Assembly (NCBI GenBank): GCA_028704265.1
Contig: JAQVLH010000001.1
Span: 1 to 23,719 of the forward strand
Direction: 5' to 3'
From: Candidatus Nanoarchaeia archaeon
GTDB taxonomy: Archaea; Nanobdellota; Nanobdellia; Tiddalikarchaeales; Tiddalikarchaeaceae
Length of the DNA stretch: 23,719 bases
The position numbers and the translations under genes are program-made. Below the pieces are notes generated by a model. It ran no database searches. It was not told where the DNA came from and saw only the letters and a program-made list of their open reading frames with translations. Each line of letters opens with the position of its first letter. Positions within the stretch are counted from its first letter, which is position 1. Of the stretch, positions 12,931 through 19,805 are shown one piece after another.

Positions 12931-12961
12931 ATTGATCCTCCAATTCTATTTTTTATATAAT

Positions 12962-13693
12962 ATGATTCAGCCCCACTTAAGAGTTGAAAAAGTTTGCAAG
13001 TATTGCATTCTTGTCGGCGATCCGGGAAGAGTTATTCGAGTTTCTAAATTTTTAAAAGATGCAAAAGAAATGAGCAACAACAGGGGATTGCCTGTTTATG
13101 AAGGCAGCTATGAAGGAATAAAAATCTCAGTTGTTTGCGCCGGAATGGGCGGACCTAGCATGGCAATAGTTGCTGAAGAATTAATCAATGCAGGGGCAAA
13201 AATACTTATAAGAATTGGGAGCGGCGCCGGATTAAAAAAAGAAATGAGAACAGGATATTCAGTAATAAGCACTGGCATTTACAAGGAAGAGGCAGCCACT
13301 ACAGCTTACGTGCCTGCTAATTATCCTTCAATTCCTGATTTTGAAGTATTGACTGCATTAATTGAAAGCGCCAAAGAATCTAACATTAATTATTTTTACG
13401 GTCCCACTATTTGCTGCGACGGATTGTATTCCAAAAAGCATTGGGAAACAATGGATTATTGGAGCGATTACGGATTGATTGGAAGCGAAATGGAAGGCTC
13501 CATGCTTTTTACAATAGCATTAATGAGAGGAGTAAAGGCAGGGATGATTTTTCATGTCGGAATTAATCCTAAAATTAAAGAGACTTTCAAGGACGTCATT
13601 AGCCAGGAAAAGGCTAGGCTGAAAGGGGAGGAAAAAAATATCATGATAGCTTTAGAGGCTATAAAAAAACTTTCAAAGGAGGTGAAAAAATAA
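12962..13693 (+). CDS. Nucleoside phosphorylase (uridine/purine phosphorylase family)
   Basis: A 243-residue enzyme of the PNP/UDP family, which splits nucleosides with phosphate into base and ribose 1-phosphate. Visible motifs are the phosphate loop VGDPGRV (residues 18-24), GMGGPSMAIVAEELI (61-75), IRIGSGAGL (83-91) and the ribose-binding GSEMEGSMLF (174-183, with Glu176 and Glu178). The pattern is nearer to uridine phosphorylase than to MTA phosphorylase, but the base specificity is not readable. The start is ATG 12962; a TTG at 12932 would add hydrophobic residues from the promoter. The ECF S-component gene starts immediately after its stop codon, so the pair is one operon. This implies that a nucleoside imported by the transporter is the substrate. 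Confidence 0.88.
   Translation: MIQPHLRVEKVCKYCILVGDPGRVIRVSKFLKDAKEMSNNRGLPVYEGSYEGIKISVVCAGMGGPSMAIVAEELINAGAKILIRIGSGAGLKKEMRTGYSVISTGIYKEEAATTAYVPANYPSIPDFEVLTALIESAKESNINYFYGPTICCDGLYSKKHWETMDYWSDYGLIGSEMEGSMLFTIALMRGVKAGMIFHVGINPKIKETFKDVISQEKARLKGEEKNIMIALEAIKKLSKEVKK
13678..13685 (+). promoter_or_regulatory. Strong Shine-Dalgarno sequence of the ECF S-component gene
   Basis: GGAGGTGA ends eight bases before ATG 13694 and lies within the last codons of the phosphorylase gene. It is the best ribosome binding site in the window and couples the two genes. Confidence 0.75.
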
Positions 13694-14305
13694 ATGGCGA
13701 AAAAAAATTCAAGTTTTATGGATAAATTAAAAAGCGAGTTCACAACAACTGCATTAGTATTAATACCAATAGGTATAGCAATAAACCAGATTGGAAGATT
13801 AATATCAACTGCTTTGGCATTACCAGTATTCCTTGATACTATAGGAACAGTGTTTATGGCAATGCTTGCAGGCCCTTGGGTTGCAGGAATTGGTGGATTC
13901 TTGACAAATGTAGTTACAGCAATAGCTTACGGAAGGCCTACTTCAGTATTCTTTGGAACAGTTCAGCTATTCATAGGTTTAGTTGTAGGTTTCTTTGTTT
14001 GGAAAGGATGGCTTAAGAAACCGTTGCCTGTATTAGGTACTGGTGTTTTATTGGCAGTGACTGCTGCTTTTGTAAGCTCACTTATTAGTACATTGGTTGC
14101 AGGAGGAGTTAGCGGCTCAGGAGTTGATGTGTTAGTTGCAGTCTTTTTGGCTGCAGGACAAAAATATTGGACTTCAATGGTTGGAGCAAGAATAATTACT
14201 GAATCAATTGACAAAATAATTGCAGTATTTGTCCCTTGGTTATCTATAAAAAGATTACCTGAAAAATACGCAAGGCTTTTCAAATACACAAACAAGATAA
14301 GATAA
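13694..14305 (+). CDS. ECF transporter S component (substrate-binding membrane protein)
   Basis: A 203-residue membrane protein with about six hydrophobic helices. The first half, ALVLIPIGIAINQIGRLIS followed by PVFLDTIGTVFMAMLAGPWV and GIGGFLTNVVTAIAYG, is typical of ECF S components, with small residues in helix 1 for packing on EcfT. It captures the vitamin or nucleoside outside and delivers it through the EcfT-ATPase module encoded next (14385-16809). The gene starts directly after the phosphorylase stop with a strong Shine-Dalgarno sequence, which makes a nucleoside or base the likely cargo, an inference from context. Codons are more G+C-rich than in much of the window, as in the phosphorylase gene. 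Confidence 0.82.
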   Translation: MAKKNSSFMDKLKSEFTTTALVLIPIGIAINQIGRLISTALALPVFLDTIGTVFMAMLAGPWVAGIGGFLTNVVTAIAYGRPTSVFFGTVQLFIGLVVGFFVWKGWLKKPLPVLGTGVLLAVTAAFVSSLISTLVAGGVSGSGVDVLVAVFLAAGQKYWTSMVGARIITESIDKIIAVFVPWLSIKRLPEKYARLFKYTNKIR

Positions 14306-14342
14306 TCTTAATTTTTAATTTTTTTTTAATTTTTTTTTTAAT
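14306..14342 (+). terminator. Oligo-T tracts after the S-component gene
   Basis: Three T runs, two of them eight or more bases long, follow the stop codon. Together with the new promoter at 14351 they suggest that part of the transcripts end here, giving more phosphorylase/S component than core module. Confidence 0.45.
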
Positions 14343-14350
14343 TAGTTAAC

Positions 14351-14360
14351 CTTTTTAATA
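14351..14360 (+). promoter_or_regulatory. TATA-like element of ecfT
   Basis: CTTTTTAATA is 25-34 bases before the ATG at 14385, consistent with separate transcription of the EcfT-ATPase module. Confidence 0.45.
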
Positions 14361-14384
14361 ATCGAGGATATTTTATTTATATTA

Positions 14385-15161
14385 ATGGCAAGCATAGGTT
14401 TAAGCTCATATGTTGAAAAAGATTCATTTTTTCATACAATAAACCCTTTAACAAAATTAGTTATTCTTCTTTGCGTAATAATTATGTCATTTACACTTAG
14501 CGGTTTTGTTTATATCTTATTGCTCCTATTAATTATAATACCAATAGCAATTAAATCAAAAGTTCTTAGCCTGACATTTAAGCCAATTTTTAAATTATCT
14601 TTTATGTTTATTTTATTATTTATTATCCAAGGATTATTTCATCCTTATGCAACCAAAAAATTAATGGATTTGCCTTTCGGATTCACATTATGGGAAGACG
14701 GCTTGCTTTACGCTGCTTATATTGCTTCAAGGCTTTTTGTCATGATGGTATTTGGATACTGGTTTGTTTTAACAACTCATCCAGGAGACCTTGTCTCATC
14801 TCTTACAAAAATAGGCTTGCCCCACGCTTTAGGTTATATAATATTAACTACTTTGCAAATAATTCCAAGAATAAGCGGACAAATGCAAACAATAATCGAC
14901 GCTCAAAGAAGCAGAGGATTAGAAACTGAAGGAAATTTATTTCAAAGAATAAAATCTTTCATGCCCTTGTTAGGTCCTTTGTTCATGGGTTCTGTTCAGC
15001 AATCCGTTGAAAAATCAATGGCTTTGGAGGCCAGGGCTTTCTCATCAAAAGGCAAAAAAACAAGCTACAGAAAAACAAATATTACTAATATGGATAAAAT
15101 AATAATGACTATTACAATAATCTTTTCAATAACTTGGGGTGTATTATCATGGATATTATAA
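14385..15161 (+). CDS. ecfT: ECF transporter transmembrane protein EcfT
   Basis: A 258-residue membrane protein that joins the S component to the ATPases. It begins with SSYVEKDSFFHTINPLTKL, typical of EcfT, followed by several membrane helices. The two coupling-helix motifs that dock on the ATPases are visible: DAQRSRGLETEG near residues 173-184 and ALEARAFSSKGKKTSY near residues 212-227 (in place of the A-R-G motifs). A final membrane helix ends the protein. The ATPase gene overlaps its last 13 bases, indicating coupled translation. Since only one S component lies nearby, the module may serve this cargo alone or further S components elsewhere. Confidence 0.9.
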   Translation: MASIGLSSYVEKDSFFHTINPLTKLVILLCVIIMSFTLSGFVYILLLLLIIIPIAIKSKVLSLTFKPIFKLSFMFILLFIIQGLFHPYATKKLMDLPFGFTLWEDGLLYAAYIASRLFVMMVFGYWFVLTTHPGDLVSSLTKIGLPHALGYIILTTLQIIPRISGQMQTIIDAQRSRGLETEGNLFQRIKSFMPLLGPLFMGSVQQSVEKSMALEARAFSSKGKKTSYRKTNITNMDKIIMTITIIFSITWGVLSWIL

Positions 15162-15994
15162 ATTTCAAAAATTTTTCATGGAAATACTCCGGATATAGAG
15201 GCTGGACTTTACATAATATTAACATTTCAATAAAAAAAGGAGAATTTATTGGAATTATTGGAAAAATCGGCTCAGGAAGAACTACTTTTTGCTCCTCAAT
15301 GCTTGGATTGGTCCCTCATTTTTATCCTGGAATTATGGAAGGTGAAATAATTATTGACGGAGTTAATGTAAAAGAAACAAGCATTTCTGAACTTTCAAGC
15401 CATGTGGGCTTGGCTTTCCAATCCCCTGCAAATCAATTGACTGGAGCCGGAACAACGATTGAAGAAGAGTTAGCTTTCGGACTTCAAAACTTAGGAGTGC
15501 CGTATGAAGAGATGAATAAAAGAATAAAAGACATGCTTAAGCTTATTGGTTTAGAAAAATTTGGAAAAAGAAGCCCTTTTGAATTATCAGGTGGCCAGCA
15601 GCAAAAAGTGGCAATTGCCAGCGTTTTAATAATGAACCCTAATGTTTTAGTGCTTGATGAGCCCACCAGCCAACTTGACCCTTTAGGAACTGAACAGGTT
15701 TTTGATATGGTAAAAAAACTATCAAAAAAAGGAATTACAATAATTATGAGCACTAATAATATCAATTATTTATCAAAATTTGCTGACAGGATTGTTTTAT
15801 TTGATAATGCAATTATTAAAGTTGACACCCCAAATAAAATATTGACTGATATTGAGCTTTTGAAAAAACATTCATTGACTCATTCAGATATTACTGAGGT
15901 TTCAATAAGGCTTAAAAAAATGGGATTATATAAAGGGGAATTACTTGTAAATCTTGAGGATTTAAAAAAAGTAGTTCAGGGGTTGATTAAATGA
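15149..15994 (+). CDS. ecfA1: ECF transporter ATPase 1, Walker A lysine replaced by arginine
   Basis: A 281-residue ABC ATPase. Q-loop (LAFQSPANQ, 88-96), signature LSGGQQQ (146-152) and Walker B VLVLDEPTSQLDP (166-178) are intact. The Walker A motif is GKIGSGRTT (38-46): Arg44 (codon AGA) stands where the ATP-binding lysine belongs. The H-loop histidine is also missing, MSTNNIN having Asn203 there. Its own nucleotide site is thus degenerate, while its signature serves the partner's site. The start ATG 15149 lies inside ecfT; a TTG at 15134 is rejected. The next gene overlaps by four bases (ATGA). EcfA proteins act as a heterodimer on the inner face of EcfT. Confidence 0.88.
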   Translation: MDIINFKNFSWKYSGYRGWTLHNINISIKKGEFIGIIGKIGSGRTTFCSSMLGLVPHFYPGIMEGEIIIDGVNVKETSISELSSHVGLAFQSPANQLTGAGTTIEEELAFGLQNLGVPYEEMNKRIKDMLKLIGLEKFGKRSPFELSGGQQQKVAIASVLIMNPNVLVLDEPTSQLDPLGTEQVFDMVKKLSKKGITIIMSTNNINYLSKFADRIVLFDNAIIKVDTPNKILTDIELLKKHSLTHSDITEVSIRLKKMGLYKGELLVNLEDLKKVVQGLIK

Positions 15995-16809
15995 GTTTAA
16001 TTGAAATTAAAAATTTATTTTTTGAATACAAAGAAGGAATAAAGGTTCTTAAAAATATTAATCTATTTTTAAGCAAAAGCGAAGTTGTGGCAATTATTGG
16101 GCAAAACGGCTCAGGAAAAACAACATTAGTTAAGCATTTTAACGGATTGCTTAGACCAACAAAGGGAGAGATAATTATTAACGACGAAACGACTATTAAA
16201 AAATCAGTTGCCGAGTTATCGCACACTTGCGGTTACGTTTTCCAAAACCCTGATGACCAAATTTTCAATTCAGTTGTTGAAGATGAAGTGGCTTTCGGCC
16301 CGACAAATATGGGAATAAAAGGAATTGAGCTTAAAGTAAGGGTTGATGAAGCGCTTAAAACAGTGGGATTATTTGAAGAGAAAAAAAAGCATCCTCTTGA
16401 TTTAGATTTGAATCAAAAAAAATTAGTGGCTATTGCCTCAATTGTTGCAATGAATCCTGAATTAATAATTCTCGATGAGCCAACCACTGGCCAGGACCAT
16501 GCAGGATTAATCAAGGTTGAAACTTTAATTAATGAATTAAGAAAAACCCACACTGTTGTAATTATTTCCCATGATATGAACTTAGTTGCCAGAGTAGCTG
16601 ACAGAGTTATTATGATGTGCAATGGAGAAATAATTTTCGACGGATCTCCAAAAGAAGCATTCACAAAAAATGATTTAATGAAAAAAACTTATTTGAAACC
16701 CCCAATCATAACTGAATTAGCACAAAGCATTAAAGGTTTCAGAAAAGATATTTTAACAGTTGACGAGTTTATGGAAGAGCTGATAAGATTAAGGAAAAAT
16801 AAAAAATAA
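15991..16809 (+). CDS. ecfA2: ECF transporter ATPase 2, degenerate signature motif
   Basis: A 272-residue ABC ATPase, partner of ATPase 1. Walker A GQNGSGKTT (37-45), Q-loop (YVFQNPDDQ, 82-90), Walker B LIILDEPTTGQD (158-169) and the H-loop His194 (IISHDMN) are canonical. The ABC signature is not: where ATPase 1 has LSGGQ this protein has LDLNQ (138-142), losing the serine and both glycines that clasp the gamma phosphate. Combined with the arginine Walker A of ATPase 1, all defects fall into one composite ATP site, and the other site is complete. The gene overlaps its upstream neighbour (ATGA) and ends three bases before the convergent nitroreductase gene. Confidence 0.9.
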   Translation: MSLIEIKNLFFEYKEGIKVLKNINLFLSKSEVVAIIGQNGSGKTTLVKHFNGLLRPTKGEIIINDETTIKKSVAELSHTCGYVFQNPDDQIFNSVVEDEVAFGPTNMGIKGIELKVRVDEALKTVGLFEEKKKHPLDLDLNQKKLVAIASIVAMNPELIILDEPTTGQDHAGLIKVETLINELRKTHTVVIISHDMNLVARVADRVIMMCNGEIIFDGSPKEAFTKNDLMKKTYLKPPIITELAQSIKGFRKDILTVDEFMEELIRLRKNKK

Positions 16810-16812
16810 AAT

Positions 16813-17331
16813 TTAATAATGCTCGATTCTAATCACTTCTGAATATTTTTTCATTTTTTTAGATTTAGGCAATTCATCAGGATAGCCAATGCTAATTAAA
16901 GAAACAAGATGAACATTCTTTGGCAAGTTAAGCGCTTCGCTTATTTTTTTCTCAACTTTAAGATTCTCAGGGTCAAATGCTCCAATATAACAAGCACCAA
17001 GCCTTAAAACATGAGCTGCTAATAATATATTTTCTGCTGCGAGTGAAACATTTTCAATATTATGATACTTATCTGGAGATTTATTTTCATCATAACAACA
17101 AGCTATAATTAATGGAGCTTTCATAATAAATTGGCTTCCCCCTTTAGCTTCAATAATAATATTTTTTGTCTTTTGATTTTTAATAAGTATAAATATCCAT
17201 GGCTGAGAATTATAAGCAGAAGGAGCATTCATTCCAGCAATAATTAGCTTTCTGACAATACCTGAGGGTATTGTCTTATTCTTATATTTCCTTATGCTTC
17301 TTCTAGAATTAATGCATTCAAGCGCGTCCAT
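16813..17331 (-). CDS. Nitroreductase-family flavoprotein (copy 1)
   Basis: A 172-residue FMN-dependent oxidoreductase of the nitroreductase superfamily. The N-terminal RRSIRKYKNKTIP (FMN phosphate binding), SAYNSQPWIFILI (substrate/FMN pocket) and the late ISIGYPDE turn are all present, as is the AENILLAAHVLRLGACYIG helix. Natural substrates of these enzymes are often quinones, enones or flavin-linked redox partners. The start at 17331 (MDALECINSRRSIRKY) matches that of the paralogue at 18540; a TTG at 17346 is rejected. It is the last gene of a three-gene minus-strand cluster: nitroreductase 2, methyltransferase, nitroreductase 1. About 33 of the first 50 residues agree with copy 2 by my count. 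Confidence 0.88.
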   Translation of the reverse strand: MDALECINSRRSIRKYKNKTIPSGIVRKLIIAGMNAPSAYNSQPWIFILIKNQKTKNIIIEAKGGSQFIMKAPLIIACCYDENKSPDKYHNIENVSLAAENILLAAHVLRLGACYIGAFDPENLKVEKKISEALNLPKNVHLVSLISIGYPDELPKSKKMKKYSEVIRIEHY

Positions 17332-17342
17332 TGTTTTTTGCC

Positions 17343-18023
17343 TCAATTATTTTTTATTACCTTAAAAATTTCAATAAAATCTTTGCCTTTTAATTTATCA
17401 TAAGCTTCCTTGCTTATTTTGCCAAAGCTTTTTACAATCTTAAAAGACCCGCTGCCAACAATCTTGCCTTTAAATTCTGAAAATATTTTTACATATTCTT
17501 TAACTGTTCGGTTAAATCTTGGCATGTGAAAAATTTTTCCATTAACAATTAAATTTGAAATGTTTCCTAAGTTTGGATGAATCATTGAAACAATAATTTC
17601 CCCTTTTGGTTTTAAAACTCGCATTAATTCTTTTGCTGCAATTTTCATATCTTCATTGCTAACATGGCCTAAAACTCTTGCAATGATTATTTTATCAAAA
17701 TAATTATCTTCAAAAGGCAATGAGCAAACATCTGCTTTTTGAAAAAAAATATTTAATTTTTTTTCTTTGGCGCTTTTTTTTGCATAATTTATCATGCCTT
17801 TGGATAAATCAATTCCGAAAACAGTTGCTCCTTTTTGTTGCAATAAAATTGCGTAATCCCCTGTTCCGCAGCCAGCGTCCAATACTTTTTTGTTTTTGAC
17901 ATTACCAATCATTTTAAAAAAAGGCTTAAACTCAGTCATTTGAGCTCCATTAGCCTCATTTTTCCAATATTTTGACAAATAATCATAGCCTTTTTCAACA
18001 TCATCATAATTTTTATGCATCAT
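17343..18023 (-). CDS. SAM-dependent class I methyltransferase
   Basis: A 226-residue methyltransferase with the glycine-rich SAM loop VLDAGCGTGDYA (residues 47-58), the acidic residue after strand 2 (VFGIDLSKGMINYA), a motif II-like KADVCSLPFEDNYFD, and the ELMRVLKPKGEIIVSM strand, i.e. the Methyltransf_11/UbiE-like pattern. The C-terminal part is variable and should define the substrate, which I cannot tell. Two ATG codons stand in tandem at 18023 and 18020. Its start lies within the end of nitroreductase 2 (11-base overlap) and its stop is 12 bases before the start of nitroreductase 1. The tight packing suggests one transcript and perhaps one pathway acting on a small, redox-active molecule. 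Confidence 0.88.
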   Translation of the reverse strand: MMHKNYDDVEKGYDYLSKYWKNEANGAQMTEFKPFFKMIGNVKNKKVLDAGCGTGDYAILLQQKGATVFGIDLSKGMINYAKKSAKEKKLNIFFQKADVCSLPFEDNYFDKIIIARVLGHVSNEDMKIAAKELMRVLKPKGEIIVSMIHPNLGNISNLIVNGKIFHMPRFNRTVKEYVKIFSEFKGKIVGSGSFKIVKSFGKISKEAYDKLKGKDFIEIFKVIKNN

Positions 18024-18540
18024 ATTTTTCTCTCTTCCAAATTTCTGATAATTTTCTCATTTTTTTATTTCCTGGTTTTTGATCAGGATAGCCAATGCTT
18101 ATCAAGCAAACTGCTTTTATATTAACAGGCAATGCAAGCTCTTTAATTATTGACTCTTCAATCTCAGGAAATCCCGGATCAAAAGCTGTAACATAGCATG
18201 CGCCTAAACCTGAAGCGTGCGCTGTAAGCAAAATGTTTTCAGCTGCCAATGCAACGTTTTCCAAATTATGATGCTTTGCCCTGCTCTTGGTCTCATCATA
18301 GCAGCAAGCTATTATTAATGGAGCTGTTGCTACAAACTTGCTAAGCTGAACTTTCAAATTTGTTAAATTTTCCATAGTTTTCTTTTTAGTGATTGTTATA
18401 AAAATCCAAGGCTGATCATTAAGCGAACTTGGAGCATTACTTCCTGCTATTATAAAATCCTTAATAATTTTTGCAGGAATTTTTTCATCCTTATATTTTC
18501 TTATGCTTCTTCTGGTATTAATACATTTAATTGCATCCAT
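18013..18540 (-). CDS. Nitroreductase-family flavoprotein (copy 2)
   Basis: A 175-residue nitroreductase-family protein, paralogous to the one at 16813-17331. It has RRSIRKYKDEKIP at the N-terminus, SSLNDQPWIFITI, the AENILLTAHASGLGACYV helix and the final ISIGYPDQKPG turn. It should bind FMN as a dimer in the cytosol. It is the first gene of the minus-strand cluster. The AT-rich stretch at 18551-18570 supplies a TATA-like element for it and, on the other strand, for the transporter gene at 18583. The two copies differ most around residues 60-75 and 120-140, the areas that usually line the substrate pocket, so they may have separate substrates. Confidence 0.88.
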   Translation of the reverse strand: MDAIKCINTRRSIRKYKDEKIPAKIIKDFIIAGSNAPSSLNDQPWIFITITKKKTMENLTNLKVQLSKFVATAPLIIACCYDETKSRAKHHNLENVALAAENILLTAHASGLGACYVTAFDPGFPEIEESIIKELALPVNIKAVCLISIGYPDQKPGNKKMRKLSEIWKREKYDA

Positions 18541-18551
18541 AATTAGAATAA

Positions 18552-18566
18552 GTTTTTATTTAATAA
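18552..18566. promoter_or_regulatory. Bidirectional TATA-like element
   Basis: GTTTTTATTTAATAA is 17-31 bases before ATG 18583 on the plus strand and 12-26 bases before ATG 18540 on the minus strand. The divergent gap is only 42 bases, so one element probably has to serve both directions. Confidence 0.4.
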
Positions 18567-18582
18567 AAAACTATTGAAAAAT

Positions 18583-18978
18583 ATGTGGCAACTATATGTT
18601 GGTCTTGCAATAATTTTTTTTGGATTAAACGATTTTACAGTTAAAAAAATAAAAAAAGCCAAACCTGAGCAGATACTTTTTTTTCAATTTATTTCAGCAA
18701 GTTTTTTGGCATTCATAGCAACTATTATTTTTGGCCAAACATCCAAGATAAACTTTTTTCACATGTTTCTTGGAATAGGATTATTTTTAGCACTAATGTT
18801 TTTTTATTTGGCTTTAAAATTAGGGGAACTTTCAAAAGTTGCGCCTATTTTCGGGCTTAATGTAATAATTACTGCAATTCTTGGCTTAATATTTTTAAGC
18901 GAGCCTTTCAGCGCAAAAACTATAACCGGACTTATTTTAGGAACGCTTGGCATTTACTTTCTTGGTGGAAAAAAATGA
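18583..18978 (+). CDS. Half-size EamA (DMT) transporter, pair 1 subunit A
   Basis: A 131-residue membrane protein equal to one EamA domain, with four or five hydrophobic helices. Signs are the start WQLYVGLAIIFFGLNDFTV, the helix FYLALKLGELSKVAPIFGLN and the end TAILGLIFLSEPFSAKT plus a last helix. Standard DMT exporters have two such domains in one chain; here the second domain is the next gene, which overlaps by four bases (ATGA). The two probably form a heterodimer. The substrate is unknown; nucleotide-sugar, amino-acid and drug/metabolite transport all occur in the family. The start ATG 18583 is taken rather than a TTG at 18574. Confidence 0.82.
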   Translation: MWQLYVGLAIIFFGLNDFTVKKIKKAKPEQILFFQFISASFLAFIATIIFGQTSKINFFHMFLGIGLFLALMFFYLALKLGELSKVAPIFGLNVIITAILGLIFLSEPFSAKTITGLILGTLGIYFLGGKK

Positions 18979-19388
18979 AAAAATGGCTCACTTATGCAAT
19001 TTTAGGAATGATGACTAACGGAATAACATTGTTTTTTGCAAAAGTAATTCTTTCATCTTCAGGCACTTATTCCTTAGTTTTTATGCAATTCCTTGGAGGA
19101 TTCTTATGCGTTTCAGCTTACATTTTTATTAAAAAAATCTGGAAGAGTATGGATTTAAAAGAAATATTGCTTGCAAGTACTTGCGGAGCTTTCTCATCAT
19201 TAGGAGTGACTTTTTTTTACCTTGCTTTAAATGATACACTAGTTTCAGTTGTTGCGCCTATTAGAGGCTCAGGATTTCTTATTTTTACCTCATTGCTTGG
19301 ATTTATTTTTTTAAAAGAAAAAATTACTCCTAAAAAATTAATAGGATTAATATTAGCAATTTTAGCCATAATATTTTTAACAATATAA
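18975..19388 (+). CDS. Half-size EamA (DMT) transporter, pair 1 subunit B
   Basis: A 137-residue membrane protein forming the second EamA domain of pair 1. It starts in the stop codon of subunit A. The helix FFYLALNDTLVSVVAPIRGS and the end LLGFIFLKEKITPKKLIG followed by a hydrophobic helix ending IIFLTI are typical. Its C-terminus is the same as that of the subunit at 19806-20216, which marks them as duplicates. The loop IKKIWKSMDLKE is positively charged and likely cytosolic, whereas subunit A may have the opposite orientation, as in dual-topology pairs; this is inference from charge alone. Confidence 0.82.
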   Translation: MKKWLTYAILGMMTNGITLFFAKVILSSSGTYSLVFMQFLGGFLCVSAYIFIKKIWKSMDLKEILLASTCGAFSSLGVTFFYLALNDTLVSVVAPIRGSGFLIFTSLLGFIFLKEKITPKKLIGLILAILAIIFLTI

Positions 19389-19405
19389 TTAATTAAAAGA
19401 TTATA

Positions 19406-19803
19406 ATGTGGCAATTGTATACAATATTAGCAGTATTATTTATGGGATTTAATTCTTTTATTGTAAAAAAATTAGTAAAAACTCTTAATCCTAATATTGT
19501 AATGTTTTACCAATTTATGCTTGCAGCTCCTTTAATTTTTTCTTACCTGCTTTTAAGCAATTGGGATTTTGTATTTAATCCCCTGCTGATTTTTATAGGA
19601 TTAGGATATTTTGCTTCTCTTACTCTTTTTTATACCTCATTGATAAAAGGCAATTTAACTAAATCAGGACCTATTTGGAGTCTTAATTTAATTATTACTG
19701 CAATATTAGGATTATTTTTTTAAGAGAACAATTGGATTGGAATATAGGTGCAGGATTATTATTTGGAGTTCTTAGTATTTATTTTTTAAGAGGGGATAAA
19801 TAA
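19406..19803 (+). pseudogene. Half-size EamA transporter, pair 2 subunit A, frameshifted in a T run
   Basis: The frame from ATG 19406 reads a close relative of the gene at 18583 (WQLYTILAVLFMGFNSFIVKK), but stops after 105 residues at 19721-19723, directly after a run of seven T (19715-19721). In another frame, the sequence from 19720 continues LREQLDWNIGAGLLFGVLSI and ends YFLRGDK at the TAA at 19801-19803, matching the missing last helix. One added T (or two fewer) would restore a 132-residue protein. It may be a true mutation, a sequencing error in the homopolymer, or slippage during expression. The next gene starts two bases after the restored stop, as expected for an operon that was intact until recently. 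Confidence 0.8.
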
Positions 19804-19805
19804 AC

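Noticed and set aside
13963..14295. A 110-codon minus-strand frame opposite the S-component gene
   Set aside because: It is antisense to a convincing membrane protein gene in the middle of an operon and shows no known motif.
14690..14929. An open frame inside ecfT
   Set aside because: It overlaps the well-supported EcfT frame, and its product rich in Arg and Asn has no recognisable domain.
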